Made by a program: the position numbers and the translations under genes. Positions 17,699 to 25,956 of a stretch of 64,000 nucleotides of DNA are shown here, one piece after another. Below the pieces are notes generated by a model. The model ran no database searches. It had not been told where the DNA came from and worked only from the letters and a program-made list of their open reading frames with translations. Origin of the DNA: an uncultured Nocardioidaceae bacterium (lineage in GTDB: Bacteria > Actinomycetota > Actinomycetes > Propionibacteriales > Nocardioidaceae); contig CADCUI010000014.1 in assembly GCA_902805845.1 (NCBI GenBank), positions 1-64,000 on the forward strand, read 5' to 3'. Numbering within the stretch: the first letter of the stretch is position 1; each line of letters begins with the position of its first letter.

Positions 17699-19045
17699 AT
17701 GATGTGGTCTGTGCGCACCGGCCCGACGATCCTCCACGTCGACCTCGATGCGTTCTACGCCGCCGTCGAGCAGCGCGACAAGCCGTCGTTGCGCGGGAAG
17801 CCCGTCGTGGTGGGCGGCGTGGGCGGTCGGGGGGTGGTGGCCACCGCGTCGTACGAGGCGCGCGTGTTCGGCGTGCGCTCCGCGATGTCGACCCGTGAGG
17901 CGCGGGCCCGGTGCCCGCATGCGGCGTACCTCTCCGGGCGGCACCACGTCTACCGGGAGGTCAGCGAGGCGGTGATGGCCGAGCTGCGCCGGCTCTCGCC
18001 CCTGGTGGAGCCGCTGTCCCTCGACGAGGCCTTCGTCGACCTCCTCGCCGCCGACCTGCCCGACCACGAGGTCGCCACGGTGACCGAGGTCGCCGAGGAG
18101 CTGAAGCGGCGGATCCGGGAGGCCACCGGGGGGCTCACCGGCTCCGCCGGGGTCGCCACCTCCAAGCTGGTCGCGAAGATCGCCAGCGACCTGCGCAAGC
18201 CCGACGGCCTGCTCGTCGTCGAACCTGGCCAGGAGCAGGCTCTCCTCGACCCGTTGCCGGTGACCCGGATCCCCGGCGTCGGACCGGCCACCGCCGAGCG
18301 GCTGCGTCGGGTGGGTGTCACGACGGTCGCCGACCTCCGCCACGTCTCGGCGGAGGAGCTGGTGAGGCTGGTGGGCCAAGCACACGGCGCGAGCCTTTTC
18401 CGGCTGGCGCGCGCCGACGACGACCGGGCGGTCGTGGCGGAGCGGGAGGTGAAGTCGATCAGCGTGGAGGACACCTACGACACCGACCTGGTGGACCGTC
18501 GGCTGCTGGAAGGGCTGCTCAGCAGGCAGGCGGACAAGGTGGCCGAGCGGCTGCGGGCATCGCGGTCGTCAGGTCGCACGGTGACGGTGAAGGTGCGGCT
18601 CCACGACTTCACCACGCACACCCGCTCGACGACGCTGTCCTCCCCCACCGACGAGTCGCAGGTCGTGACCCGCCTCGCCCGGGCGCTCCTCGCCGAGGTG
18701 GACACCAGCGAGGGCGTCAGGCTGCTCGGCGTCGGGGTGTCGGGGTTGGCGGACTGGATCCAGGAGGACCTCTTCGGCGACGCGGACGGGGGCGATCCGA
18801 CGACCGGGGAGGACCTGGAGCCGCTCGCCACCGACGCGGACCTCGACCGGATCAGCCAGCGGCGTGGGTGGTACCCCGGCATGGACGTGGTCCACGCCGA
18901 GCTCGGCCAGGGCTGGGTCTGGGGGTCGGGCATCGGGCGGGTGACGGTCAGGTTCGAGACCGCCGCGACCGGCCCCGGCCCGGTGCGCACGTTCAGCGCG
19001 ACCGATCCGGCGCTCGCTCCCCTCGAGCGCCCCCGACCGGAGTGA
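17699..19045 (+). CDS. dinB: DNA polymerase IV (Y-family)
   Basis: The 448-residue translesion polymerase has the Y-family active-site motifs DLDAFYAAVEQRDKP (metal-binding Asp, steric-gate aromatic) and SLDEAFVD (second acidic pair). It then has the thumb helix-hairpin-helix segment IPGVGPATAERLRRVGV and a little-finger domain (RTVTVKVRLHDF). The C-terminal 100 residues are an actinobacterial extension ending near ALAPLERPRPE; no clear beta-clamp motif stands out. Several starts (GTG 17696, ATG 17699, ATG 17702) differ by one or two residues and none has a strong ribosome binding site. The last 53 bases overlap the convergent pxpC gene. No LexA-type SOS box was recognised upstream. Confidence 0.92.
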   Translation: MMWSVRTGPTILHVDLDAFYAAVEQRDKPSLRGKPVVVGGVGGRGVVATASYEARVFGVRSAMSTREARARCPHAAYLSGRHHVYREVSEAVMAELRRLSPLVEPLSLDEAFVDLLAADLPDHEVATVTEVAEELKRRIREATGGLTGSAGVATSKLVAKIASDLRKPDGLLVVEPGQEQALLDPLPVTRIPGVGPATAERLRRVGVTTVADLRHVSAEELVRLVGQAHGASLFRLARADDDRAVVAEREVKSISVEDTYDTDLVDRRLLEGLLSRQADKVAERLRASRSSGRTVTVKVRLHDFTTHTRSTTLSSPTDESQVVTRLARALLAEVDTSEGVRLLGVGVSGLADWIQEDLFGDADGGDPTTGEDLEPLATDADLDRISQRRGWYPGMDVVHAELGQGWVWGSGIGRVTVRFETAATGPGPVRTFSATDPALAPLERPRPE

Positions 19046-19898
19046 ACCTCACCTGGTCCCCCGGCAGCAGGTGGGCGCACCGGCCGAGGTCCTCCTCGTC
19101 GACGACCGCGACGACCGGATAGCCGCCGGTCGTGGGATGGTCGTTGAGGAAGACCAGGGGCAGGCCGTCCGCGGGCACCTGCACGGCGCCCAGCACGAGC
19201 CCCTCGCTCGGCAGCTCGCGCGGGTCGGCGCGCACCAGCGGGGGGCCGTCCAGACGGATGGCCACCCGGTCGGAGTCCGGCTGCACGACGTAGACCGTCG
19301 AACCGAGCGTCGCGAGGGCCTCGGCGGTGAACCAGTCGTCGCGCGGGCCCAGACGGCACCTCAGCACGACCGGGCCGGCCTGGGGGCGTCCCACCGCAGA
19401 GGAGTCGGCCGGGAGACCCAGCGCCGGCCCCACCGGCAGCACGGCGCCTGCGACGAGCCGCGGCGGCCCGAGTCCCGACAGGGTGTCGGTGGACCGCGAA
19501 CCCAGCACCGGCTCGACGCGGACACCCCCCGACACCGCGACGTACGACCGGGCGCCGTGCACCGCCCGGCCGAGCGAGAACGACTGACCCGCCCCGAGCG
19601 AGACCGCGGCGCCGTGCGCGACCGGCCGGGAGCCGACCCGCACGGGGGTGTCCGCGCCGGTCACCGCCACCGTCAGCGCGGTGTCCGTGCTCAGCACGAG
19701 TCCCCCGAGCAGGCACTCCAGCACCGCGCAGTCCTCCGGATTGCCGACCAGGCGGTTGGCGAGGGTTGCCGCTGCGGCATCCAGCCATCCGGACCGGGGT
19801 ACGCCGAGGTGCGCGCAGCCGTGCCTGCCCCGGTCCTGCACGGTCGTCGACGGTCCCGGCTCGACGACCCTGAGCCGCCGGCGCGAGCCGCTGGTCAC
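18993..19898 (-). CDS. pxpC: 5-oxoprolinase subunit C (biotin-dependent carboxyltransferase-like)
   Basis: The 301-residue protein matches the KipA/allophanate hydrolase subunit 2 family. It opens RVVEPGPSTTVQDRGR, continues LGVPRSGWLDAAAATLANRLVGN, and near the end has VFLNDHPTTGGYPVVA. With PxpA and PxpB it forms the bacterial ATP-dependent 5-oxoprolinase that opens pyroglutamate to glutamate. The GTG start overlaps the pxpB stop (GTGA at 19895-19898). The operon order here is pxpA-pxpB-pxpC. The 3' end runs 53 bases into dinB on the other strand. Confidence 0.88.
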   Translation of the reverse strand: MTSGSRRRLRVVEPGPSTTVQDRGRHGCAHLGVPRSGWLDAAAATLANRLVGNPEDCAVLECLLGGLVLSTDTALTVAVTGADTPVRVGSRPVAHGAAVSLGAGQSFSLGRAVHGARSYVAVSGGVRVEPVLGSRSTDTLSGLGPPRLVAGAVLPVGPALGLPADSSAVGRPQAGPVVLRCRLGPRDDWFTAEALATLGSTVYVVQPDSDRVAIRLDGPPLVRADPRELPSEGLVLGAVQVPADGLPLVFLNDHPTTGGYPVVAVVDEEDLGRCAHLLPGDQVRFTPVGGARGERAPDRSR

Positions 19899-20560
19899 CG
19901 CTCCACCGCCACAAAGCGGACCTGCGTGCCGGGAGCCAGCACGGCGGGCTCCGACGCGGAGGGGTCCCAGAGCGTGAGGTCGGTGCGGCCGACCAGCCGC
20001 CAGCCTCCGGGCGAGGCGGTCGGGTAGACCCCGGTGAACTCCCCGGCGAGTCCCACCGAGCCGGCGGGCACCCGCGGTCGCGGGGTGTCCAACCGCGGCA
20101 CCGCTCTCTCGGGCGGCAGCCCGGTGCAGTAGGCGAAGCCGGGGGCGAAGCCGCAGAAGGCCACCACGAACGCGGTCTCGGTGTGGGTGCGGACCACCTC
20201 CGCCAGGGTCATGTCCCAGGCCTCGGCCACGTCGGGCAGGTCCGCGCCGTCGTACCGGGTCGGGACCTCCACGACGGTCCCCGCCGCCGGGGTCGGCGGT
20301 ACGCCGGCCACCGGCAGGTCCAGCCCCAGCAGCAGCCGGGACAGCTGCTCGCGGTCCGCGACGCCGTCGAAGAGAACCGTCCGTGCCGCCGGGACGACCT
20401 CTGCCACCTCCAGGTCGAGCGCGCGCACCGCGACGTACACCGCGGTCGCGTCCTCGACCGAGCCCACCTCCGCGAGCAGCGCCCGCTCGCCGACCGGCAC
20501 CACCCTCTGCACCGGACGCCGCGCGCCTCGCAGGTGCCGTCGTGGCTCCGGGCCGCTCAT
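19895..20560 (-). CDS. pxpB: 5-oxoprolinase subunit B (KipI family)
   Basis: The 221-residue protein has the KipI/PxpB signature FCGFAPGFAYCTGLPPE and the following PRLDTPRPRVPAGSVGLAGEFTGVYPTASPGGW. It is the partner of PxpC in the ATP-dependent 5-oxoprolinase. ATG at 20560 is chosen because it overlaps the pxpA stop (ATGA); upstream in-frame starts lie inside pxpA. In Bacillus the KipI homologue inhibits the sporulation kinase KinA, but the pxpA neighbour makes the metabolic role the better call. Confidence 0.9.
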   Translation of the reverse strand: MSGPEPRRHLRGARRPVQRVVPVGERALLAEVGSVEDATAVYVAVRALDLEVAEVVPAARTVLFDGVADREQLSRLLLGLDLPVAGVPPTPAAGTVVEVPTRYDGADLPDVAEAWDMTLAEVVRTHTETAFVVAFCGFAPGFAYCTGLPPERAVPRLDTPRPRVPAGSVGLAGEFTGVYPTASPGGWRLVGRTDLTLWDPSASEPAVLAPGTQVRFVAVER

Positions 20561-21273
20561 GCGAAAGGCCGGACCCGGAGCCCGGCCGCTTCCAGCGCCG
20601 CACGGACCGCACGTGCGGCGGCGACGGCGGTGGGGGCGTCGCCATGGACGCACAGCGAGTCCACGCCGTCGGCCAGCCCGGCCGCCCGGGCGGCGATCTC
20701 CTCCGGCTCCGACAGCACGGCGCCGGGCTCGTCGCGGGGGACCAGCCGCCGGACCCCGTCCGCCCCGACGCGGTGCCCGCGGTCGGGGAACGCCTCGGTG
20801 AACACCGCCCGCCCCGAAACGGCGGCAAGGGTGAGCAGCCGGCCGCCGGACAGGCCCAGCACGGGCAGGTCGGAGGAGCCGGCGAGCACCGCCGCGGCCT
20901 GGTCGTCGTCGTCGACGACCCGGTGGTAGAGCGCGCCGTGCGGCTTGACGTAGGACACCTCGGTGCCGCAGCCGGCGGCGATGTCACCGAGCACCGCGAC
21001 CTGCTCCGTGACCTGGGCGGTCAGCGTCGCCGCCGCCACCTCCATCGGCCGCCTCCCGAACCCCTCGCGGTCCCAGTAGGACACCTGCGCGCCTATCCGC
21101 ACCCCGCGCTCCACGGCCGTCTCGCACACCGCGCGCATCACCGCGGGATTTCCGGCGTGGAAGCCGCATGCCACGTTGGCCGAGCTGACGACGGCGAGCA
21201 GCGCGTCGTCGTCGGTGACCTCCTCACCGAGGTCGGCGTTGAGGTCGACGGCCAGGCGGCCGGTGCGCTGCAT
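20557..21273 (-). CDS. pxpA: 5-oxoprolinase subunit A (LamB/YcsF family)
   Basis: The 238-residue protein starts LAVDLNADLGE and has the family marks SSANVACGFHAGNP, GAQVSYWDREGFGRR, YVKPHGALYH and a C-terminal CVHGDAP. PxpA is the hydrolytic subunit of the 5-oxoprolinase complex, using 5-oxoproline activated by PxpBC. It is the first gene of the operon. The short 54-bp gap to the divergent peptidase gene at 21328 must hold both promoters. A much longer open frame through 24537 on this strand is only antisense of neighbouring genes. Confidence 0.92.
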   Translation of the reverse strand: MQRTGRLAVDLNADLGEEVTDDDALLAVVSSANVACGFHAGNPAVMRAVCETAVERGVRIGAQVSYWDREGFGRRPMEVAAATLTAQVTEQVAVLGDIAAGCGTEVSYVKPHGALYHRVVDDDDQAAAVLAGSSDLPVLGLSGGRLLTLAAVSGRAVFTEAFPDRGHRVGADGVRRLVPRDEPGAVLSEPEEIAARAAGLADGVDSLCVHGDAPTAVAAARAVRAALEAAGLRVRPFA

Positions 21274-21327
21274 CCGCCGATTGTCCCCGACCCGACTCCT
21301 CCGGCGCCCGCCCGTAGGGTCGTCCCC

Positions 21328-23484
21328 ATGTCTGCCGCCTCGACCTCCAGCAGCGCGCCCCCGCTCACGCCTCCCGTCGCGAAGCGCGAGCCCCGCGAGC
21401 GGGTCCACCACGGCGACGTGTTTGTCGACGACTACGAGTGGCTCCGCGACAAGGAGTCCCCGGACACGCTGGGCTATCTCGAGGCCGAGAACGACTACAC
21501 CCAGGCCTGCACCGAGCACCTGCAGGAGTTGCGCGAGCGGCTGTTCGACGAGATCCGGTCCCGGACCCAGGAGACCGACCTGTCGGTGCCGGTCCGGATC
21601 GGCCGCTTCTGGTACTACAGCCGCACCACCGAGGGCCAGCAGTACGCCCGGAGCTGCCGGCGCCCCGTCGTCGACCCGGAGGACTGGACACCACCGCTGG
21701 TGGCCGCCGATGTCGAGGTGGCCGACGAGGAGGTGATCCTCGACGGCAACCAGCTCGCCGAGGGCCACGAGTTCCTGTCCCTGGGGGCGAGCTCGGTGAG
21801 CCCCGACGGCCGGCTGCTGGCGTTCAGCACCGACACCGCAGGGGACGAGCGGTTCCTGCTCCAGGTCAAGGACCTCACCACCGGCGATCTGCTGCCCGAC
21901 CAGATCCCCGGCACGTCGTACGGCGCGACGTGGGACCTGGACGCGACCCACCTCTTCTACACGACCGTCGACGACGCCTGGCGGTCGGACAAGGTCTGGA
22001 GGCACCGGCTGGGCACCGACCCGGCCGAGGACGTGCTCGTGCACCACGAGACCGACGAGCGGTTCTGGGTCTCGGTCGGCCGCACCCGCAGCGACCGGTT
22101 CATCGTCGTCGGGGTCGGCAGCAAGCTGACCAGCGAGTACCGGCTTCTCGACGCCTCGGACCCCACCGGCGAGCTCCGGGTCGTGGCCCCCCGCCGCCAC
22201 GGGGTGGAGTACGGGGTGGATCACGCCGTGCTCGCCGGCCAGGACGTGCTGCTGGTCCTGCACAACGAGAACGCGGAGAACTTCGAGCTGGCGCGAGCGC
22301 CGATGGACTCCGTCGGACGCGAGGACGCCGTCTCCACGTGGGAACCGATGATCGCGCACGACCCCGGTGTGCGGCTGGAGGACGTCGACGCCTTCGCCGG
22401 CCACCTGGTCGTGAGCCAGCGCAGCGAGGGGCTGACGCAGCTCCGGTTGCTGCGCCTGGGCCCGGAGGGTGTCCAGTCCGACGAGCTGCTCGAGATGGAG
22501 CACCCGATCTACACCGTCGGGATGGCCGGGAACCCCGAGTTCGACCAGCCGACCCTCCGGTTCGGCTACACCACCATGGCCACCCCCGGCGCGGTCCACC
22601 AGCTCGACCTGCGCACGGGGGAACGAACGCTGCTCAAGGAGACCCCGGTCCTGGGCGGTTTCGACCCGTCGGCCTACGAGCAGCACCGCGAGTGGGCCAC
22701 AGCACCGGACGGCGCCCGGGTGCCGCTGTCGATCGTCGTACCGGCAGGTGCGCCGCGCGACGGGAGCACCCCGTTCCTGCTCTACGGCTACGGGGCCTAC
22801 GAGACCTCCATCGACCCCTACTTCGCCATCTCGCGGCTCTCGCTCCTCGACCGCGGCATGGGGTTCGCCATCGCTCACGTCCGCGGCGGCGGCGAGATGG
22901 GACGGCGCTGGTACGACGAGGGCAAGATGCTGCACAAGCGCAACACGTTCACCGACTACGTGGCCTGCGCGCGGCACCTGGCGGAGGCCGGATGGACGAG
23001 CGCCGACCGGCTCGTCGCCGAGGGCGGCAGCGCCGGCGGCCTGCTCATGGGGGCGGTCGCGAACCTGGCGCCGGACGCCTTTGCCGGCATCGTCGCCGAC
23101 GTGCCGTTCGTCGACCCGCTCACGTCGATCCTCGACCCGGACCTGCCACTGACGGTGGTCGAGTGGGAGGAGTGGGGCAACCCGCTGGAGGATCCCGAGG
23201 TCTACGCGTACATGCAGGCCTACAGCCCCTACGAGAACGTGGCGGCCGTGCCGTACCCGCCGATCCTGGCCGAGACGTCCCTGAACGACACCCGGGTGCT
23301 GTACGTCGAGCCGGCCAAGTGGGTGGCCAGGCTGCGGGCCACCTCGCCCACCGGGGACACCGTCCTGCTGAAGACCGAGATGGTGGCCGGTCACGGCGGG
23401 GTCAGCGGGCGTTACAACGCCTGGCGGGACCGCGCCTTCACGCTGGCATGGGTGCTGGACAAGGTCGGTCTGGCCGCCGTATGA
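21328..23484 (+). CDS. ptrB: S9-family serine peptidase (oligopeptidase B-like)
   Basis: The 718-residue cytoplasmic prolyl-oligopeptidase-family enzyme has no signal peptide. Its first 420 or so residues form the beta-propeller filter, starting PVAKREPRERVHHGDVFVDDYEWLRD. The rest is the alpha/beta hydrolase domain with oxyanion-region YGYGAYE, nucleophile motif GGSAGG (Ser near residue 567), an Asp in LNDTRVLY (about 653) and catalytic His in AGHGG (about 689). Oligopeptidase B (protease II) cleaves short peptides after Arg or Lys. The conserved acidic stretch SILDPDLPLTVVEWEEWGNP fits that specificity. It may recycle peptides; it is monocistronic and followed by the sigma gene. Confidence 0.88.
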   Translation: MSAASTSSSAPPLTPPVAKREPRERVHHGDVFVDDYEWLRDKESPDTLGYLEAENDYTQACTEHLQELRERLFDEIRSRTQETDLSVPVRIGRFWYYSRTTEGQQYARSCRRPVVDPEDWTPPLVAADVEVADEEVILDGNQLAEGHEFLSLGASSVSPDGRLLAFSTDTAGDERFLLQVKDLTTGDLLPDQIPGTSYGATWDLDATHLFYTTVDDAWRSDKVWRHRLGTDPAEDVLVHHETDERFWVSVGRTRSDRFIVVGVGSKLTSEYRLLDASDPTGELRVVAPRRHGVEYGVDHAVLAGQDVLLVLHNENAENFELARAPMDSVGREDAVSTWEPMIAHDPGVRLEDVDAFAGHLVVSQRSEGLTQLRLLRLGPEGVQSDELLEMEHPIYTVGMAGNPEFDQPTLRFGYTTMATPGAVHQLDLRTGERTLLKETPVLGGFDPSAYEQHREWATAPDGARVPLSIVVPAGAPRDGSTPFLLYGYGAYETSIDPYFAISRLSLLDRGMGFAIAHVRGGGEMGRRWYDEGKMLHKRNTFTDYVACARHLAEAGWTSADRLVAEGGSAGGLLMGAVANLAPDAFAGIVADVPFVDPLTSILDPDLPLTVVEWEEWGNPLEDPEVYAYMQAYSPYENVAAVPYPPILAETSLNDTRVLYVEPAKWVARLRATSPTGDTVLLKTEMVAGHGGVSGRYNAWRDRAFTLAWVLDKVGLAAV

Positions 23485-23590
23485 CCGCTTCCGCCACCGC
23501 ACCCTGAAAGTTGGCTGAAAGTTCGTCGTTCCTGGTAACGATCCGCGTGTCCCCGGCGTCCGAACAAGTGATGACACACCCACGGCGGGC

Positions 23591-23618
23591 GGGAATCCCC
23601 AGGGGGCCCACACCGTTG
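23591..23618 (+). promoter_or_regulatory. SigR/SigH-type ECF promoter of the group-2 sigma gene
   Basis: GGGAAT at 23591-23596 is followed by exactly 18 bases and GTTG at 23615-23618. This is a perfect match to the GGGAAY-N18-GTTG consensus recognised by the thiol-oxidative-stress sigma factors SigR (Streptomyces) and SigH (mycobacteria). Transcription would start near 23625, giving a leader of about 50 bases before the GTG at 23674. In mycobacteria the equivalent sigB gene is known to be induced by SigH and SigE. This is a motif match, not measured activity. Confidence 0.75.
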
Positions 23619-23673
23619 TGACTTGCGGGTACGGTGACCGTTTTGCCGCACCCTGATTGGGAAAGGGAGCACC

Positions 23674-24624
23674 GTGGCAGCCACAACTTCGCAGCAGCGA
23701 GAGATCGAGGGCCGGGACAGCGTCGGCCTCTACCTCGACGAGATCGCTCGCACCCCCCTGCTCGACGCCATCACCGAGGTCGAACTGGCCAAGACCATCG
23801 AGGCCGGACTGTTCGCCGAGCGGCTGCTGGCCGAGGGCCGCGTCGGCCGCAAGAAGGGCGGCGCCCCCAAGCTGGCCAACCAGGCCGAGCTCGAGTGGCT
23901 GGCCGAGGAGGGCCAGCGCGCCGTCCAGCAGTTCGTCACCGCCAACCTGCGGCTCGTCGTGTCCATCGCCCGGAAGTACGGCCGCAGCCAGATGCCGATG
24001 CTCGACCTGGTCCAGGAGGGCAACACCGGCCTGATCCGCGCGGTCGAGAAGTTCGACTACACCAAGGGCTTCAAGTTCTCCACCTACGCGACGTGGTGGG
24101 TGCGGCAGGCGATCACCCGCGGCATCGCGCAGCAGGCACGCGTGGTGCGGCTGCCGGTGCACGTGGTCGAGGAGATCAACCAGGTCAACGCTGCCCGGCG
24201 GACCCTCGAGCGTCAGCTGGGGCACGACCCGGAGCCCGAGGACATCGCCACCGAGCTGGGCATGGACCTCGACCGGGTCATCGACCTCATGACCTGGAGC
24301 CGGGAGCACGTCAGCCTCGACACCCCTGTCGACGAGGACGGCGACACCTCGCTGGGCGACCTGATCGCCCAGGAGACCGCGCCGGGTCCGGACGCCAACT
24401 TCATCGACGTGGAGTCGCGCGACCGGCTCAGTCACCTCGTGGAGCGGCTCGACGACCGTGCGGCCGACATCATCCGGGCCCGCTACGGGCTGGTCGACGG
24501 GCGGGTGCACAAGCTCGCCGACATCGGCGCCAAGCACGGCATCTCCGCCGAGCGGGTGCGCCAGCTCGAGCGCGAGGCTCTGCAGAAGCTGCGCGCCATG
24601 GGCGACCCCGACATCGCCGCCTGA
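23674..24624 (+). CDS. sigB: group-2 sigma-70 factor (SigB-like)
   Basis: The 316-residue sigma factor is close to SigA but lacks the long N-terminal extension. Region 1.2 begins DSVGLYLDEIARTPLL, region 2 carries NLRLVVSIARKYG and [21 protein letters not shown], and region 4.2 reads GISAERVRQLEREALQKLR. About 30 residues between regions 1.2 and 2.1 (GRVGRKKGGAPKLANQ) differ from SigA. The GTG start follows AAGGGAG by about five bases. The likely role is as a stress or stationary-phase partner of SigA, as for mycobacterial SigB, supported by the SigR/SigH-type promoter upstream. The symbol follows that resemblance. Confidence 0.88.
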   Translation: MAATTSQQREIEGRDSVGLYLDEIARTPLLDAITEVELAKTIEAGLFAERLLAEGRVGRKKGGAPKLANQAELEWLAEEGQRAVQQFVTANLRLVVSIARKYGRSQMPMLDLVQEGNTGLIRAVEKFDYTKGFKFSTYATWWVRQAITRGIAQQARVVRLPVHVVEEINQVNAARRTLERQLGHDPEPEDIATELGMDLDRVIDLMTWSREHVSLDTPVDEDGDTSLGDLIAQETAPGPDANFIDVESRDRLSHLVERLDDRAADIIRARYGLVDGRVHKLADIGAKHGISAERVRQLEREALQKLRAMGDPDIAA

Positions 24625-24673
24625 GCCTTCCCGCAGTCCGTCTGGCCCCCCTCGTCCGCCCCGGTCCGCCTGG

Positions 24674-24711
24674 TCCGATTGAGCGCGCGCTATGCGCCGC
24701 GCTCGCTCGGA
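24674..24711. terminator. bidirectional terminator hairpin between sigB and coaE
   Basis: A long stem pairs 24674-24690 with 24694-24711, with one mismatch, one G.U pair and one bulged base, and a three-base loop at 24691-24693. The lower part is TCCGA/TCGGA and the upper part GAGCGCG/CGCGCTC. It lies between the convergent sigB and coaE genes and covers the coaE stop codon. No T-run follows on either strand. Confidence 0.5.
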
Positions 24712-25304
24712 CGAGGCGCGGCCGACGTCAATCGCCGGTAGACCTCCTCGACCTGCGGCCGCAGGTCGTCGAGGCTGCCGGCGTTGTCGATGACGTGGGT
24801 CGCGATCGCGAGGCGGTCCGGGCGAGCCGCCTGCGCCCCGATCCGTGCCTCGGCGTCGGCGCGACTCCAGCCGCGGTCGGCCATCATGCGCTCGACCTGC
24901 AGCTCGGGTGGGGCGTCGACCACCACCACCGCGTCGAAGGAGTCGGCTCTCCCCGACTCGGCGAGCAGCGGGATGTCGTGGACGACAAGCGCTCCGTCGG
25001 GTACCTCCACCTCGAGCCGCCGGATCTCCTCGAGCACCAGCGGGTGGACGATCCCCTCCAGCCGCCGGCGGGCCGGCTCGTCGTGGAACACGAGCCGGGC
25101 CATGGCAGGGCGGTCGAGGTCGCCGTCCTCGGTGAGCACGTCGGGACCGAACTCGGACACGACGGCGGCCAGTCCCGCCGTACCCCTCGCGACGACGTCG
25201 CGGGCCAACCGGTCAGCATCGATCACCACGGCGCCGAGCTCGCGCAGGAGCTCCGAGACCGTGCTCTTGCCCGAGGCCACTCCCCCGGTCAGCCCCACGC
25301 GCAT
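24690..25304 (-). CDS. coaE: dephospho-CoA kinase
   Basis: The 204-residue P-loop kinase begins MRVGLTGGVASGKSTV, with the Walker A motif at residues 7-15. It has the DADRLARDVV substrate segment, HPLVLEEIRRLE, VVHDIPLLAES and VVVDAPPELQVERMMADRGW, all standard for CoaE. It phosphorylates the 3'-hydroxyl of dephospho-CoA in the last step of CoA synthesis, in the cytoplasm. The length is that of bacterial CoaE without the extra C-terminal UPF0157 domain seen in many mycobacterial and streptomycete forms. The promoter region toward 25413 contains a 74-bp palindrome. Confidence 0.95.
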   Translation of the reverse strand: MRVGLTGGVASGKSTVSELLRELGAVVIDADRLARDVVARGTAGLAAVVSEFGPDVLTEDGDLDRPAMARLVFHDEPARRRLEGIVHPLVLEEIRRLEVEVPDGALVVHDIPLLAESGRADSFDAVVVVDAPPELQVERMMADRGWSRADAEARIGAQAARPDRLAIATHVIDNAGSLDDLRPQVEEVYRRLTSAAPRPSERGA

Positions 25305-25316
25305 CCCCGCAGTATG

Positions 25317-25390
25317 CCGACCCGCCCTTCATGTCTGGTCGAGCCGCCCAACATGTTGGGCGGCTCGACCAGACATCTTGGGCGGGTCGG
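25317..25390. repeat. 74-bp near-perfect palindrome between divergent coaE and DHFR-like genes
   Basis: Bases 25317-25353 and 25354-25390 are inverted copies of each other with no loop. Only three contiguous positions per arm fail to pair (25328-25330 against 25377-25379). Each arm is itself two related 22-base units (CGACCCGCCCTTCATGTCTG and CGAGCCGCCCAACATGTTGG starts; about 16 of 22 identical). The centre is ACATGT. It lies between two divergent start codons, so it is not a normal terminator. It could be a multi-dimer operator, a REP/MITE-like element or a cruciform-forming site. Confidence 0.9.
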
Positions 25391-25412
25391 CTCGGGGTGG
25401 GACGATCGAGTC

Positions 25413-25955
25413 ATGCTGACGCAGTACTTCGTGGCAGCCTCTCTTGACGGCTTCATCGCCACCGAGGACGACAACATCGACTGGTTGCTGTCGGTCGACG
25501 CCGGGGACGCGGGACCGGACACGGCGAACCCCTACGAGAGCTTCATCGCCGGCGTGGGAGCCGTCGCCGTGGGAGCGACCACCTACGAGTGGGTGCTGGC
25601 TCACGACCCGGGGTTCACCGGGTTCGACAGGCCCACCTGGGTGTTCACCCACAGGGATCTGCCCCTCGCCGACGACGGTCAGGTCCGGTTGACCGACGCC
25701 CCGGTGCCCCGGGTCCACGCCGAGATGGCCGAGGCAGCGGGCGAGCAGAACCTGTGGCTGGTCGGCGGCGGTGAGCTGGTCGGCCAGTTCCTCGACCACG
25801 ACCTGCTCGACGAGCTCTGGCTGGGGCTGACCCCGGTGGTGCTCGGCTCCGGCAAGCCGCTTCTCCCCCGTCGGCGTACGACACCGATGCGGCTTCTCGC
25901 GACCGTCCCCTCGAGCAACGGCACCTTCGTGCACCTGCGCTACTCGCTGCGCTGA
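25413..25955 (+). CDS. dihydrofolate reductase / RibD C-terminal family protein
   Basis: The 180-residue protein has the YwjB/RibD-C type layout of the dihydrofolate reductase superfamily: YFVAASLDGFIAT at the start, VGATTYEWVL, RPTWVFTHRDLPLA, and LWLVGGGELVGQFLDHDLLDELWLGLTPVVLGSGKPLLP. The GGG nucleotide loop and the terminal strand pattern support NADPH binding. The substrate is probably a pterin, pyrimidine or other small carbonyl compound, not necessarily dihydrofolate. The ATG at 25413 fits the conserved N-terminal strand. The gene sits between a 74-bp palindrome and a 32-bp tandem repeat. Confidence 0.8.
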   Translation: MLTQYFVAASLDGFIATEDDNIDWLLSVDAGDAGPDTANPYESFIAGVGAVAVGATTYEWVLAHDPGFTGFDRPTWVFTHRDLPLADDGQVRLTDAPVPRVHAEMAEAAGEQNLWLVGGGELVGQFLDHDLLDELWLGLTPVVLGSGKPLLPRRRTTPMRLLATVPSSNGTFVHLRYSLR

Positions 25956-25956
25956 G

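Noticed and set aside
20557-24537. 1326-residue minus-strand open frame
   Set aside because: Only the last 238 residues are pxpA. The rest is antisense of the S9 peptidase and sigma genes and is low-complexity, as expected of GC-rich complement frames.
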